A stretch of DNA of 64,000 nt from Virgibacillus litoralis (GTDB lineage Bacteria; Bacillota; Bacilli; Bacillales; Amphibacillaceae). Of the stretch, positions 17,960 through 26,640 are shown piece after piece. The stretch spans positions 248,001 to 312,000 of the forward strand of contig NZ_JAGGKK010000001.1 in NCBI RefSeq assembly GCF_017873675.1, given 5' to 3'. The position numbers and the translations under genes were made by a program. Within the stretch, counting starts at the first letter, position 1. The number at the start of each line of letters is the position of its first letter. The notes under the pieces were generated by a model. That model saw only the letters and a program-made list of their open reading frames with translations, did no database searches and was not told the origin of the DNA.

Positions 17960-18667
17960 GGCTGGGACATAACTAAAAATCTCTACCTTAAAGACGAATA
18001 ATATAGGATAAGTTGTTTAGAACGTTCATTATCAATGGTTGAATCTAATACGTAATTGATATAAACTGCGACATACTTTTAAAAAGTTTGAGTGCTATTA
18101 TGCCGCTTCGGAAATACACTACGCTTTCCGTGGGCGGCTGATGAGCCTCCTTGCTCCTACTTCGCTGCGTAGTCTCATCTAGGCCTCAGCTCCCACAGGA
18201 GTCTACGTGGATTTCCTCCGCTGGGTTTTGCTCACTAGAACTTAAAAAACAAGATTTTATACCACTAAACTAGCAGTTGGAATATGCGAGACCCCTGTGG
18301 GACAGCGATCCTAAGAGACCCCACAGGGAGCGTTCTTTGCGAGCGAGGCAGACTAAGTACGCCACGCAACGTCTGCACTAGCACGTCCTATGCGTCGGAG
18401 GCTCGTGGTGAGCCCTAGGTGCGCGAGTATATTCCAACTGCGTGGTTAGAGAACAACACTTACATTCAGTCTACTTCGCAGTTTATATCTAATCTGCAAT
18501 ATTAGAAAACTAGGCATTCAACAAGCCTTTTGGTAAATGCCATAGTTGCACTTATGAAAGTAGTTATACATTCTTAACTGCAAAAATCCGAACTAATTCG
18601 AATTCTATTTCAAGAATTTTGAATCATAGTTCGGATTTTACTTTGACTAAAAATTTTTGTCCCAGCC
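17960..18667 (+). repeat. Composite non-coding element R2 (copy 1), 708 bp with terminal inverted repeats
   Basis: Ends are GGCTGGGAC at 17960 and GTCCCAGCC at 18667. Inside, in order: an AT-rich block; a GC-rich block (cgcttcggaaatacac ... gatttcctccgctg, about 18103-18225); a middle foldback in which cagttggaatat (about 18270) is repeated inverted at about 18430; an R3 hairpin (about 18510-18590); and a long hairpin around aaaatccgaactaattcg (18588-18640). The second copy (37875-38545) is in the opposite orientation with the same block order but a different middle. No ORF is convincing. Confidence 0.85.
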
Positions 18668-18772
18668 ACTAATATCTAACATGACTAATATGAGAAGATA
18701 TTAACCAGACTATATATGTTTTTTTAGTTATTATCTTATTCTTGTCACCCTTATGTTTGTACGGTACTTAAC

Positions 18773-19303
18773 TTAAGATAGTCTTTCCAGCAGTTTATCA
18801 ATATCTTCCCAGCCATATGCTGTTTCCTGATATGTTCCTTCACCAATGGTTGTTTCTTCTTCCCCAACAGGTTCAGCTTGGAATCGTTCATAAAAGCGAC
18901 TGGAAGGGTTCTGTTTAAGAATCCAGACAAGGAGAGATTTATGCCCCATTCCATGCATTTCTTCACTGAAAGCCTTTAGAAGTCTGCCACCTAAACCCCT
19001 CCTTTGAAATTCATTCAATAGATAAATCGTGTAGATTTCACTATCATAGTCAAACCGTTTAGTTCGCTCCGGTCCGCCAGAAACAAAACCAACTATCTTG
19101 TCGTCGTTGTGAATGACAAGTGTGCATTGCTCTTCTTTTTGGATACGTAATATAGTTTCCCATAATGCTTTACGATTTTCATATGTAATATTGGATATAT
19201 CCTGCTCATCAAGTAAATCGGCATACGTATTTTTCCAGCTGCTTACATGAATATCTGCAATCGCTGCAGCATCATCGTAAACAGCCTTACGAATTGAAAA
19301 CAT
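18773..19303 (-). CDS. GNAT-family N-acetyltransferase
   Basis: A 176-residue acetyl-CoA-dependent transferase. The acetyl-CoA loop is QRRGLGGRLLKAF (R/QxxGxG/A), preceded by the strand EIYTIYLLNEF and followed by NPSSRFYERF, as in many GNAT enzymes of the YitI/PaiA-like kind. Substrate unknown. ATG 19303 follows GGGGGTTATC; an upstream in-frame start at 19342 lacks a site. It lies 51 nt after azlD on the same strand and may be in that transcript. Confidence 0.82.
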   Translation of the reverse strand: MFSIRKAVYDDAAAIADIHVSSWKNTYADLLDEQDISNITYENRKALWETILRIQKEEQCTLVIHNDDKIVGFVSGGPERTKRFDYDSEIYTIYLLNEFQRRGLGGRLLKAFSEEMHGMGHKSLLVWILKQNPSSRFYERFQAEPVGEEETTIGEGTYQETAYGWEDIDKLLERLS

Positions 19304-19353
19304 GTGATAACCCCCTGTTATCGTCAAAAACATTCTACCCATTTTATCTGTTT

Positions 19354-19647
19354 TTACATGGTAAAGAGAAAGACAGTCACAATAGCTCCTAACACTGCTA
19401 CGATGACATTCAGGCCTAAATAAGCCAATACGACAGCGACCGCTCCGCCAATTAATCCAATGTGCGGCTGATCTGGCTTAACGTTTAATATACCTGGAAA
19501 AATAAGGGCCCCTAATGCTGCAAAAGGTATTGCATTAAGCCAGCGATTCACCCATTCTTTAAACTGCAGTTTATCCACAATAAATGCGGGTATAGCTCTT
19601 GGAATCATTGTTACGAGTGCCATTCCAATTATAATAGCAAATATCAT
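19354..19647 (-). CDS. azlD: AzlD-family branched-chain amino acid exporter subunit
   Basis: A 97-residue membrane protein with about four segments; IPRAIPAF near 14-21 and WLNAIPFAALGALIFPG near 36-52 match the AzlD family. With AzlC it forms an exporter of branched-chain amino acids (and of azaleucine in B. subtilis). The gene overlaps azlC by 4 nt (ATGA), so the two are translationally coupled. Confidence 0.88.
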   Translation of the reverse strand: MIFAIIIGMALVTMIPRAIPAFIVDKLQFKEWVNRWLNAIPFAALGALIFPGILNVKPDQPHIGLIGGAVAVVLAYLGLNVIVAVLGAIVTVFLFTM

Positions 19648-20372
19648 GATTGGTCCTCCTTCAGCAAAAATACGCCACTTAACCCACCAAGAACCGTACC
19701 AAACACAATTGCCCAGCCCTCACTCATGAATTGGTTAAAAATCGTATTTATAAGCATCGCAATAATAGCTATAATCCCAATTCGCAATTCCTTTTTGACC
19801 GATGGAATTAAAAGACCTATGAACATGGCATATAATGCAATCCCCATACTTTGGCTTAGTTGCTCTGGAATGACTTCTCCAAGGACTCCTCCTAAAAACG
19901 AGCCCATAACCCATGAAAAATATGCAGTTAAAATGAGTGCTGTATAGAAAAGAACACCTTTTTCCATTTTAGCTTCTTTCGTATGTAAGGATGATACCGC
20001 AAACGTTTCATCCGTCAAACCCAATGATAAAGGAACTTTCCAATTCCGTCCAATTCCTCGCAAACGATTCATAAACGATAAACTCATTACAAAATGACGG
20101 AAATTGAGAACAAATGTAGCCACAATAATCTCTACAGCTCCAGCACCAACAGCAATCATATTGGCACCCATAAACTGGCTTGCACCAGCGAAAACCATGA
20201 CACTCATTAATGTTAATTCTGTCAGTGACATTCCAGCCTGCTTCGCCAATACACCATATGTTATTGCAATTGGCAAGTATCCCAGCATGATTGGTAACCC
20301 CACTGCTATACCTCTCTTGATCATATATACCGATGATGATGTGTTATTTTTATGTATAGCTTTAGTAGTCAT
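19644..20372 (-). CDS. azlC: AzlC-family branched-chain amino acid exporter subunit
   Basis: A 242-residue membrane protein with about seven segments. LPIMLGYLPIAITYGVLA near the start and VFAGASQFMGANMIA are typical AzlC motifs. ATG 20372 (MTTKAIHKNN) follows GAGGGTGG; the open frame upstream to 20417 has no ribosome site. Divergent from the T-box-controlled permease gene, whose promoter lies about 90 nt away. Confidence 0.88.
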   Translation of the reverse strand: MTTKAIHKNNTSSSVYMIKRGIAVGLPIMLGYLPIAITYGVLAKQAGMSLTELTLMSVMVFAGASQFMGANMIAVGAGAVEIIVATFVLNFRHFVMSLSFMNRLRGIGRNWKVPLSLGLTDETFAVSSLHTKEAKMEKGVLFYTALILTAYFSWVMGSFLGGVLGEVIPEQLSQSMGIALYAMFIGLLIPSVKKELRIGIIAIIAMLINTIFNQFMSEGWAIVFGTVLGGLSGVFLLKEDQS

Positions 20373-20459
20373 TGCACTTCCACCCTCAACTTGAAAATTG
20401 AAACTATTATAACGCATATTCTTAATTTTACAAAGAATTTAAATCGGAAAAATAAAGTA

Positions 20460-20489
20460 TTGACAATTAATGATTTAACAATGTATAGT
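20460..20489 (+). promoter_or_regulatory. SigA promoter of the T-box transcript
   Basis: TTGACA (20460-20465), 18-nt spacer, TATAGT (20484-20489). Transcription would start near 20496, just before the T-box stem I. Confidence 0.75.
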
Positions 20490-20495
20490 CAGATT

Positions 20496-20725
20496 AATAT
20501 TTTAAGTTGAATAACATATCCAGGAATGCGAAGTAGAATTTTTCCAGGCAGCAACAAGAGACAGGGCATCAGGTGAAAGCTCTGGCAGGAAATAATTCAA
20601 ATTACACATTCGGTTTAGCGGATTTTTCATGAGAGGATGAGATTGCATATAATTGCACTCATCAATCAGGGTGGTAACGCGGAGATAAAAGCTTCGTCCC
20701 TATTAAGGGATGAGGCTTTTTTTAT
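20496..20725 (+). ncRNA. T-box riboswitch, probable tyrosine specifier (UAC)
   Basis: The antiterminator T-box AGGGTGGTAACGCGG is at 20668-20682 and is followed by the terminator stem GCTTCGTCCC/GGGATGAGGC and a T7 run. In stem I, GAATTTTTCC (about 20536-20545) pairs with GGAAATAATTC (about 20588-20598), and GAATG below it pairs with CATTC. The internal loop between these helices reads AAATTACA on its 3' side; the last triplet before a conserved purine is UAC, a tyrosine codon. CGAAGTAG on the 5' side and AGGTGAAAG in the distal loop are also typical. Uncharged tRNA-Tyr would let the downstream permease gene be transcribed. Confidence 0.88.
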
Positions 20726-20728
20726 TTT
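20689..20728 (+). terminator. T-box terminator
   Basis: Hairpin AGCTTCGTCCC / GGGATGAGGCT with TTTTTTT after it; mutually exclusive with the antiterminator. Confidence 0.85.
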
Positions 20729-20812
20729 AGCAGATAAGAAAGCATTCCTTTCTTACTAAATAAATACAATTAGGGCTTATCTATAATAAAGTTTGGCGAT
20801 AAGCCAAGCTAT
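20728..20812. repeat. Hairpin repeat family R3 (copy b), inside the permease 5' leader
   Basis: agataagaaagcattcctttcttact forms a hairpin, followed by tagggcttatct and gataagccaagc. It matches 9714-9805 in order and orientation and sits between the T-box terminator and the ribosome site of the permease. Confidence 0.65.
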
Positions 20813-20833
20813 CTAATAAAAAGGAGGATTACT

Positions 20834-22195
20834 ATGTTTCCAATAAACCCAAAACACAACCCCTCACTTGGCGAGTCAATATTATTTTTTATCTTTACAA
20901 TAGGACTAATCAGTTATTTTCTTATTGGCCTTGGAACAAAGCCGCATATCCCTATCATGATTGCAATCTTTATACTTGTTTTATACGGGTTATTGAAGCA
21001 TATAGCGTTTCAAGATTTGGAAGAAGGCATAACTGCTGGAGCTAAGTCCGGTATGGGTGCGATTTTTCTGTTTTTACTGATCGGCATTTTAATTAGCAGC
21101 TGGATGATAAGTGGTACTATCCCAGTCTTGATCAGTACCGGTTTTTCACTAATTGGTGGAACGTGGTTTTATGCTATTGTATTTGCAATTACAGCAATTG
21201 TTGGTGTTTCACTTGGAAGTTCGTTAACTACGACCGCCACAATCGGTGTAGCGTTTATCGGGATGGGAAGTGCGATGGATGCTTCAATGGCAATAACAGC
21301 AGGAGCAATTGTTTCCGGAGCGTTTTTCGGTGATAAAATGTCACCATTGTCTGATACGACTAACTTAGCTTCAACAATCGTTCAAGTGGATTTATTTGAA
21401 CATATAAAGCACATGAGTTTAACTACCATACCAGCATTTATAATTTCATTTATATTATTTGTGTTTTTATCACCCAATGAAGCTATAACCGTAGAAAATC
21501 TCGAAGCCTACAAATCAAGTCTTGATGCAACTGGATTAATTCATTGGACATCATGGATTCCTTTGGCCGTTCTGGTTTTGGCTACTATTTTTAAAATGCC
21601 AGCATTTATTTCTATTGGTGTAAGCAGTGTAGTGGCAACAATCCTCGCAAGTATAACAAGTGGACTTGCTTGGTCAGATATATGGTCAATCTGGTTTAAT
21701 GGCTACACAGCAAATACTAACTTTGAACCTGTTAATAGTTTATTAACCAAGGGTGGTATAAACAGCATGCTGTTCACCATATCACTTGTTATTCTGGCGC
21801 TCGGATTTGGCGGATTATTGTTTGTCACGGGAATTGTTCCATCGATACTTCAATCGTTTCAGGAAAAATTAAAGAAGGTGAGAACAATCATAATTTCAAC
21901 TGCAGCTACAGCAATTGGTGTGAATGTACTTATTGGGGAGCAATACCTTTCCATAATGCTCACTGGTGAGACATATAAAGGTGTTTATCAAGAGGCTGGA
22001 TTATCCAATAAGGCGCTTTCCAGAACACTTGAAGATGCTGGTACTGTGATTAACCCGCTTGTACCATGGAGTGTTTGTGGTGTCTTCATTGCTGATGTAC
22101 TTGGTGTTCCAGTTGTAACCTATTTACCGTTTGCATTCTTCTGCTTAATAAGTCCAGTTATAACGATTCTATTTGGCGGGAAAGCATTGAGGTAA
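20834..22195 (+). CDS. NhaC-family permease, probable tyrosine transporter
   Basis: A 453-residue membrane protein with about 11-12 segments of the NhaC Na+/H+ antiporter superfamily (VSLGSSLTTTATIGVAFIGMG; FGDKMSPLSDTTNLA; TLEDAGTVINPLVPWS). Family members under amino-acid T-boxes have been proposed as amino-acid/Na+ transporters (the tyrosine group is sometimes called TyrT or YheL). The T-box here reads as tyrosine, so tyrosine uptake is the best inference; a plain Na+/H+ antiporter is the alternative. ATG 20834 follows AAGGAGG. Confidence 0.82.
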   Translation: MFPINPKHNPSLGESILFFIFTIGLISYFLIGLGTKPHIPIMIAIFILVLYGLLKHIAFQDLEEGITAGAKSGMGAIFLFLLIGILISSWMISGTIPVLISTGFSLIGGTWFYAIVFAITAIVGVSLGSSLTTTATIGVAFIGMGSAMDASMAITAGAIVSGAFFGDKMSPLSDTTNLASTIVQVDLFEHIKHMSLTTIPAFIISFILFVFLSPNEAITVENLEAYKSSLDATGLIHWTSWIPLAVLVLATIFKMPAFISIGVSSVVATILASITSGLAWSDIWSIWFNGYTANTNFEPVNSLLTKGGINSMLFTISLVILALGFGGLLFVTGIVPSILQSFQEKLKKVRTIIISTAATAIGVNVLIGEQYLSIMLTGETYKGVYQEAGLSNKALSRTLEDAGTVINPLVPWSVCGVFIADVLGVPVVTYLPFAFFCLISPVITILFGGKALR

Positions 22196-22230
22196 AAAGG
22201 CAATGGTTGTATTCCAATCTGTCATTTAGC

Positions 22231-22272
22231 GGAATGAGGGTCCGATTGCTAATTAATACGGACCCTCATTCC
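22231..22272. terminator. Perfect 14-bp hairpin after the NhaC-family gene
   Basis: GGAATGAGGGTCCG / CGGACCCTCATTCC with a 14-nt loop. It lies 36 nt after the stop but has no T run, so termination is uncertain; it may protect the mRNA 3' end. Confidence 0.5.
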
Positions 22273-22317
22273 AAATTATTAAGTATTGTCGCATCACCAA
22301 GCCTTAATATTGAGTGC

Positions 22318-22430
22318 CCTAACAGTTAGAAAACTTGGCATTCGCCAAGGCTAATGGCGAGTGCCTTAGTTGCACTTATGCAGTAAGAAAGGATTTATAC
22401 TTTCTTAACTGCTAAAAAACCTAGTTGTAC
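22318..22430. repeat. Hairpin repeat family R3 (copy c)
   Basis: ttggcattcgccaaggctaa / tggcgagtgcc, then ttgcacttatgcag and gtaagaaagg...ctttcttaactgc, two stem-loops in the orientation opposite to copies a and b. Confidence 0.65.
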
Positions 22431-22455
22431 TTACCAAACTAAAAAAAACCCCAAA

Positions 22456-23232
22456 TTAAGTGGAGTTTTCTAGTATAGACACCAATTTACGTAAACCCTC
22501 AAGCAATCTCGGCGAAGGCCTGCAGTAAAGTGATTCTTCTAACACATGAATCTTACCTTGTTGAACTGCTTTCATTCCATCCCATTCGGGGCGTTTCATA
22601 ACAAGTTCGGGTTTCATCTTTGATTCTTTCACACCTACCCAAACCATGCAGATATGGTCAGGGTCACGCTGCCACACGTCCTTCCAATCTGTCTGAACGC
22701 TGGCTACATCTTCTGTATCAAAAATATTTCTTGCTCCAGCTAAGTTGCTTATCTCTGTAAGCCAATTAACATTTCCAGGAGTAAAAACTGGTTTTGGCCA
22801 CCATTCCCAGTATAATGTGGGCTTATTTGCTCGCTGTGCCGCTTGTCTACGCAAAGCAGTTATTTCATCACGGAACTCTTTCGCTTTATCTAGACCAAGC
22901 TGCTCCTCACCTAACGCCTTACCGACTTTTTCAATATCATCTGCAATCTCATCTAATGAATTAGGATTTAAAATAATATATGACAAACCCTTCTCATCAA
23001 GTGCTTCTATATTTTTTTCCATTCCCGGAACACTTAATGAGGCAAGGACTATATCTGGATTTAATGCTTCTACTTTATCCATATTAATAGAAAGATCTGG
23101 ACCAACTTTAGGTAAATCAAGTACCTGATCTGGCCAGTCAGAAAAATTATCAATACCTACTAATTCATCAATTTTTCCAAGGTATTCCACGATTTCCGTA
23201 TTACTCGGACAAATGGATACGACTCGAATCAT
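22456..23232 (-). CDS. BtuF-like cobalamin-binding family protein lacking a signal peptide
   Basis: About 258 residues with the periplasmic-binding fold of BtuF/FecB: RVVSICPSNTEIVEYLG at the start, NPDIVLAS, and the C-terminal helix RPSPRLLEGLRKL. Homologues bind vitamin B12 or siderophores outside the membrane, yet this protein begins MIRVVSICPS without signal peptide or lipobox, so it should stay in the cytoplasm. ATG 23232 or 23235 follows GGGGGAG. It starts 19 nt after the map stop and is probably in that transcript. Ligand unknown. Confidence 0.7.
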   Translation of the reverse strand: MIRVVSICPSNTEIVEYLGKIDELVGIDNFSDWPDQVLDLPKVGPDLSINMDKVEALNPDIVLASLSVPGMEKNIEALDEKGLSYIILNPNSLDEIADDIEKVGKALGEEQLGLDKAKEFRDEITALRRQAAQRANKPTLYWEWWPKPVFTPGNVNWLTEISNLAGARNIFDTEDVASVQTDWKDVWQRDPDHICMVWVGVKESKMKPELVMKRPEWDGMKAVQQGKIHVLEESLYCRPSPRLLEGLRKLVSILENST

Positions 23233-23251
23233 CATCTCCCCCTTGATAACA

Positions 23252-24004
23252 TTATCTGTCCTGGTCAGTAGTAAGTAATGGACCATCTCTTGTGACTACA
23301 ACGGTATGTTCGTATTGAGCAGACCGCCCTTCATCAATTGTACGGGCTGTCCAATTATTCGAGTCCATTTTACTTTGCCAGCTGCCTTCATTTATCATTG
23401 GCTCAATTGTAATTACCATTCCTTCTTTTAAACGTAACCCTTTATTTGGCAGGCCAAAATGTGGAATATGTGGTTCTTCGTGTATTGTTGGTCCAATCCC
23501 ATGACCAGTAAAATCTCTTACAACTGCAAACCCTTCTCCTTCTGCATAGGTTTGTATTGCATGACCAATATCACCAATTCGACTTCCAACTTGTGCCTGT
23601 TCAATCCCTTTGTATAAAGATGTCTTTGATACATTTAATAACTTTTGACCTGCTTCATCGATATTTCCAACTGGGTATGTCCATGCGGAATCAGCAAGCC
23701 CACCATTTAAGTTAACAACCATATCAACCGTTACAATATCACCATTCACAAGCTTTTCCTCTCGTGGGAAACCATGACAAATTTCATCGTTAACTGAGGC
23801 ACAAATCGCATATGGATAGCCACTATATCCTTTTTGTTCCGGAGTGGCACCATGCTTAGCTAGAAATTTTTCAACAAATGTATCAATTTCCAAAGTTGTA
23901 ATACCTGGTCTTATCATTTTAGCAACTTCTTTATGACATTTAACGAGCAAATCACCTGCTTGCTGCATTTTTTCGATTTCCCGTTTGCTTTTTCGTGTAA
24001 TCAT
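23252..24004 (-). CDS. map: Type I methionine aminopeptidase
   Basis: Removes the N-terminal Met from new proteins; 250 residues. Metal ligands are visible: VTVDMVV and GLADSAWTY (two Asp), GHGIGPTIHEEPHIPH (His), IEPMI (Glu) and YEHTVVV (Glu). The housekeeping map of Bacillus sits in the ribosomal-protein cluster; this isolated one, with an extra C-terminal loop SWQSKMDSNNWTARTID, resembles the second enzyme (YflG/MapB), so a paralogue is likely elsewhere. ATG 24004 follows GGGAAGAAG. Confidence 0.9.
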   Translation of the reverse strand: MITRKSKREIEKMQQAGDLLVKCHKEVAKMIRPGITTLEIDTFVEKFLAKHGATPEQKGYSGYPYAICASVNDEICHGFPREEKLVNGDIVTVDMVVNLNGGLADSAWTYPVGNIDEAGQKLLNVSKTSLYKGIEQAQVGSRIGDIGHAIQTYAEGEGFAVVRDFTGHGIGPTIHEEPHIPHFGLPNKGLRLKEGMVITIEPMINEGSWQSKMDSNNWTARTIDEGRSAQYEHTVVVTRDGPLLTTDQDR

Positions 24005-24142
24005 ATTTCTTCTTCCCTTCAACGTTAGTAATAAAATATATATGATGTAGCATTTAAAACATCACGGTTATTTCTATCACCACAAATTGTATCATATAAA
24101 TAACATTTTATGAGAATAAGCGCTCCAAATTGACTATAACGC

Positions 24143-24178
24143 AGAAAATGCAGAGGAGCAAATTAGCCCTCTGCACTT
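24143..24178 (-). terminator. Terminator after the YjcZ-like gene
   Basis: Stem TGCAGAGG/CCTCTGCA then TTTTC on the minus strand. Confidence 0.65.
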
Positions 24179-24186
24179 CACCTTAA

Positions 24187-24315
24187 TTAATAGCCGCCAA
24201 AGCCGCCACCATATCCGTGACCGCCACCATCTACATAAGCAGTACCAATAATGATCAACAATATAAACAACACGACTATTAGCGCAAAGCCTGAGCCGTA
24301 GCCACCTCTACTCAT
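24187..24315 (-). CDS. YjcZ-family small sporulation protein
   Basis: A 42-residue peptide: [10 protein letters not shown], a hydrophobic span [18 protein letters not shown] and a Gly/Tyr/His-rich tail ending GYGGGFGGY. This layout is typical of the YjcZ family, short membrane peptides found in Bacillus spores or made late in sporulation. ATG 24315 has GAGGAGGGAA before it. Role unknown. Confidence 0.8.
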   Translation of the reverse strand: MSRGGYGSGFALIVVLFILLIIIGTAYVDGGGHGYGGGFGGY

Positions 24316-24400
24316 TAAAATTCCCTCCTCATTTTCAAGATTACTATAATTTATGCACTTGAAATAGGTTTGGGAAGGGCGACTGCTTGTATTAGTCACT

Positions 24401-25159
24401 CTAGAGATAATCTTTTACACTATATATTTTTCCATTTTCAACACTTGATTCGTCAGTTAAAATATTAACGAGTACTCCACCAACGGCATCAGTTTCTCTT
24501 AACAAGTTATTATTCTTATAACTTCTAAAGGTATCAACTTCAATAAATTCATCTTTATTACTTTCCCTGATTTTCGCTTGCATCTGTGTATCCATTACTC
24601 CAGGACTAAACGCAATAACTTTATTTTGAGTTTTCAGTTCGTCCTGCTCCAATGCAACGGTTTTTGTATACATATTAATGCTTGCCTTCGTACTGCAATA
24701 CGCACTCCATCCATATACTGGTCTCTCTGCCGCACCCGAAGAAATTGTAGTACCAATAAACTGTACTTCCATATCAGTGGCTTTTTTCAGAAATAAATTC
24801 ATTAATACCATTGGAGCTACTGTATTCACCTGTACATGGTATGCTAAATCAGAACTTTTAATATTCATGGATTTATCGATTGGGTCAAGAACACCTGCAT
24901 TATTTATTAAGTAAACAATTGCCGGTTCTGGCTCAAATATCTCCTTGCTGATTTGATCAAATGTATGCTCTATACTGTCCAGGTTTCCTAAATCACAGAC
25001 AAAGTGCTGATAGGTCACATTGTTCTGGGATGCATACGTTTGCAGTGAATCATTTTTACTACGGGAGATACCAACAACATTTACTCCGGATTCCATCATT
25101 ATTTTAGCAATTGATTCGCCTAACCCTTTTGATACTCCGGTAACTACTGCAAACCTCAT
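24401..25159 (-). CDS. Short-chain dehydrogenase, YueD-like (benzil reductase family)
   Basis: A 252-residue NAD(P)-dependent oxidoreductase. [10 protein letters not shown] is the nucleotide loop, LINNAGVL the NNAG motif, and S-Y-K catalytic residues lie in [20 protein letters not shown]. The sequence recalls B. subtilis YueD, which reduces benzil to benzoin; the natural substrate is unknown. ATG 25159 is 6 nt after GGAGGG; a TTG precedes it directly. It starts 23 nt from the stop of the dipeptidase gene, so the two are likely one operon. Confidence 0.82.
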   Translation of the reverse strand: MRFAVVTGVSKGLGESIAKIMMESGVNVVGISRSKNDSLQTYASQNNVTYQHFVCDLGNLDSIEHTFDQISKEIFEPEPAIVYLINNAGVLDPIDKSMNIKSSDLAYHVQVNTVAPMVLMNLFLKKATDMEVQFIGTTISSGAAERPVYGWSAYCSTKASINMYTKTVALEQDELKTQNKVIAFSPGVMDTQMQAKIRESNKDEFIEVDTFRSYKNNNLLRETDAVGGVLVNILTDESSVENGKIYSVKDYL

Positions 25160-25182
25160 CAATAACCCTCCTTTTAAAATAT

Positions 25183-26553
25183 TTATTTTTTATTTATTTC
25201 CGACCAATAATGAACTAATGTTTCCATTCCTTTATCAAAGCTGTCGAGAGGGAAACTTTCATTCGGTGAATGCAAACGATCATCTGGCGTCCCGAATCCT
25301 AATAGAACGATTGGCATTTTATATATATTCTCAATCCATTCAACAACCGGTATAGAGCCTCCCATGCGAACATATACCGTTTCTTTACCAAATGCTTTTG
25401 TATAACTCTTTGCTGCCTTTTCAATAAGCGGATTGTTTGGCTCTACTTTATATGCTTTTGCAGAAAGCTTTTCCTTTACAACTTCTACTTCTACACCAGA
25501 TGGCGCAACATTATAAACATGCTCCTCCAGCAATTGCTGAACTTGATCAGGATCTTGCCCGGGAACCAGACGGCAGGTGATTTTTGCTGTAGCTGATGAG
25601 GGAATTATTGTCTTGGTTCCTTCCCCCTGATAGCCACCATACATTCCATTAATTTCAAAAGTTGGACGAGCCATTGTATGTTCTTTTGCAGTGTATCCTT
25701 TTTCTGAAGCTGTCTCATTAACCCCAGCTGTTGAACGATAATCTTCACCCTGGACTTGTTTAATTAATTCTCGTTCCTTATCGGTTAATGGTTCAACTCC
25801 ATCATAAAATCCATCTACTGTAACAACTTCATCCTCATTTTTCATCGATGATAGTATATGGTTGAGCGCCATAATTGGGTTTCGAATTGCCCCGCCATAC
25901 ATTCCTGAATGCATGTCATGATCAGGTCCTGTTACGTTTATTTCAATTCCAGTAAACCCTTTTAAACCGTATAAGATGGTAGGCTGATTTTCAGCAATCA
26001 TCCCTGAATCTGAAATAACAGCAAAATCTGCATTGAATTGATCCTGTTTGTCATGAAGGATACGGTAAAGATTCTCACTGCCAATCTCTTCCTCCCCTTC
26101 AATACAAACTTTTACATTTAAAGGTAAATTCCCTTCTGTTTTCATATATGCTTCAAAAACAGCAAGATGCATAAATACTTGCCCTTTGTCATCACTTGAT
26201 CCACGAGCATATAATCGTCCATCACGCACTTCTGGTTTGAACGGGTCACTTTTCCACTGATCAATGGGGTCAACAGGCTGAACATCATAATGGCCATAAA
26301 ATAAAACCGTTGGTGCATCAGGTCCAGCTTGATTGTATTCAGCATAAACGAGTGGATGTCCACCAGTATCCTGCTGCTCTACTTTGTCAAATCCAATATC
26401 ATTTAGATATGTTTCCAGAAAACTTGCCGCTTTATTAATATCTTTTTTATGTATACTATCGGTGCTCACGCTTGGAATTGATAGAAAGTCATTTAATTTT
26501 GATAACAGCTGCTCGCGATTTTCAGTTAAATAGCTCAATGCTTTTTCGCTCAT
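25183..26553 (-). CDS. M20-family metallodipeptidase
   Basis: A 456-residue zinc peptidase of the ArgE/DapE/CPG2 superfamily. HYDVQPVDP (metal His and Asp), RGSSDDKGQ (bridging Asp), IEGEEEIGS (catalytic and metal Glu), SDSGM and, near the end, FGTPDDRLHSPNES (metal His) are visible, with the dimerisation domain between about 185 and 350. Probable cytoplasmic dipeptidase that recycles peptides. ATG 26553 follows GGAGGAATG. A direct-repeat array lies just upstream. Confidence 0.86.
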   Translation of the reverse strand: MSEKALSYLTENREQLLSKLNDFLSIPSVSTDSIHKKDINKAASFLETYLNDIGFDKVEQQDTGGHPLVYAEYNQAGPDAPTVLFYGHYDVQPVDPIDQWKSDPFKPEVRDGRLYARGSSDDKGQVFMHLAVFEAYMKTEGNLPLNVKVCIEGEEEIGSENLYRILHDKQDQFNADFAVISDSGMIAENQPTILYGLKGFTGIEINVTGPDHDMHSGMYGGAIRNPIMALNHILSSMKNEDEVVTVDGFYDGVEPLTDKERELIKQVQGEDYRSTAGVNETASEKGYTAKEHTMARPTFEINGMYGGYQGEGTKTIIPSSATAKITCRLVPGQDPDQVQQLLEEHVYNVAPSGVEVEVVKEKLSAKAYKVEPNNPLIEKAAKSYTKAFGKETVYVRMGGSIPVVEWIENIYKMPIVLLGFGTPDDRLHSPNESFPLDSFDKGMETLVHYWSEINKK

Positions 26554-26640
26554 GTCACATTCCTCCAGTTCTTTTTTTCTATTTTAGCATATTCCAAGCC
26601 CCTAAAACGAACTTTGCAGATTGCCTTACTTAATTATTAC

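Noticed and set aside
17960-18667. Insertion sequence with transposase
   Set aside because: Terminal inverted repeats are present but no transposase frame exists, so it is listed as a non-coding element.
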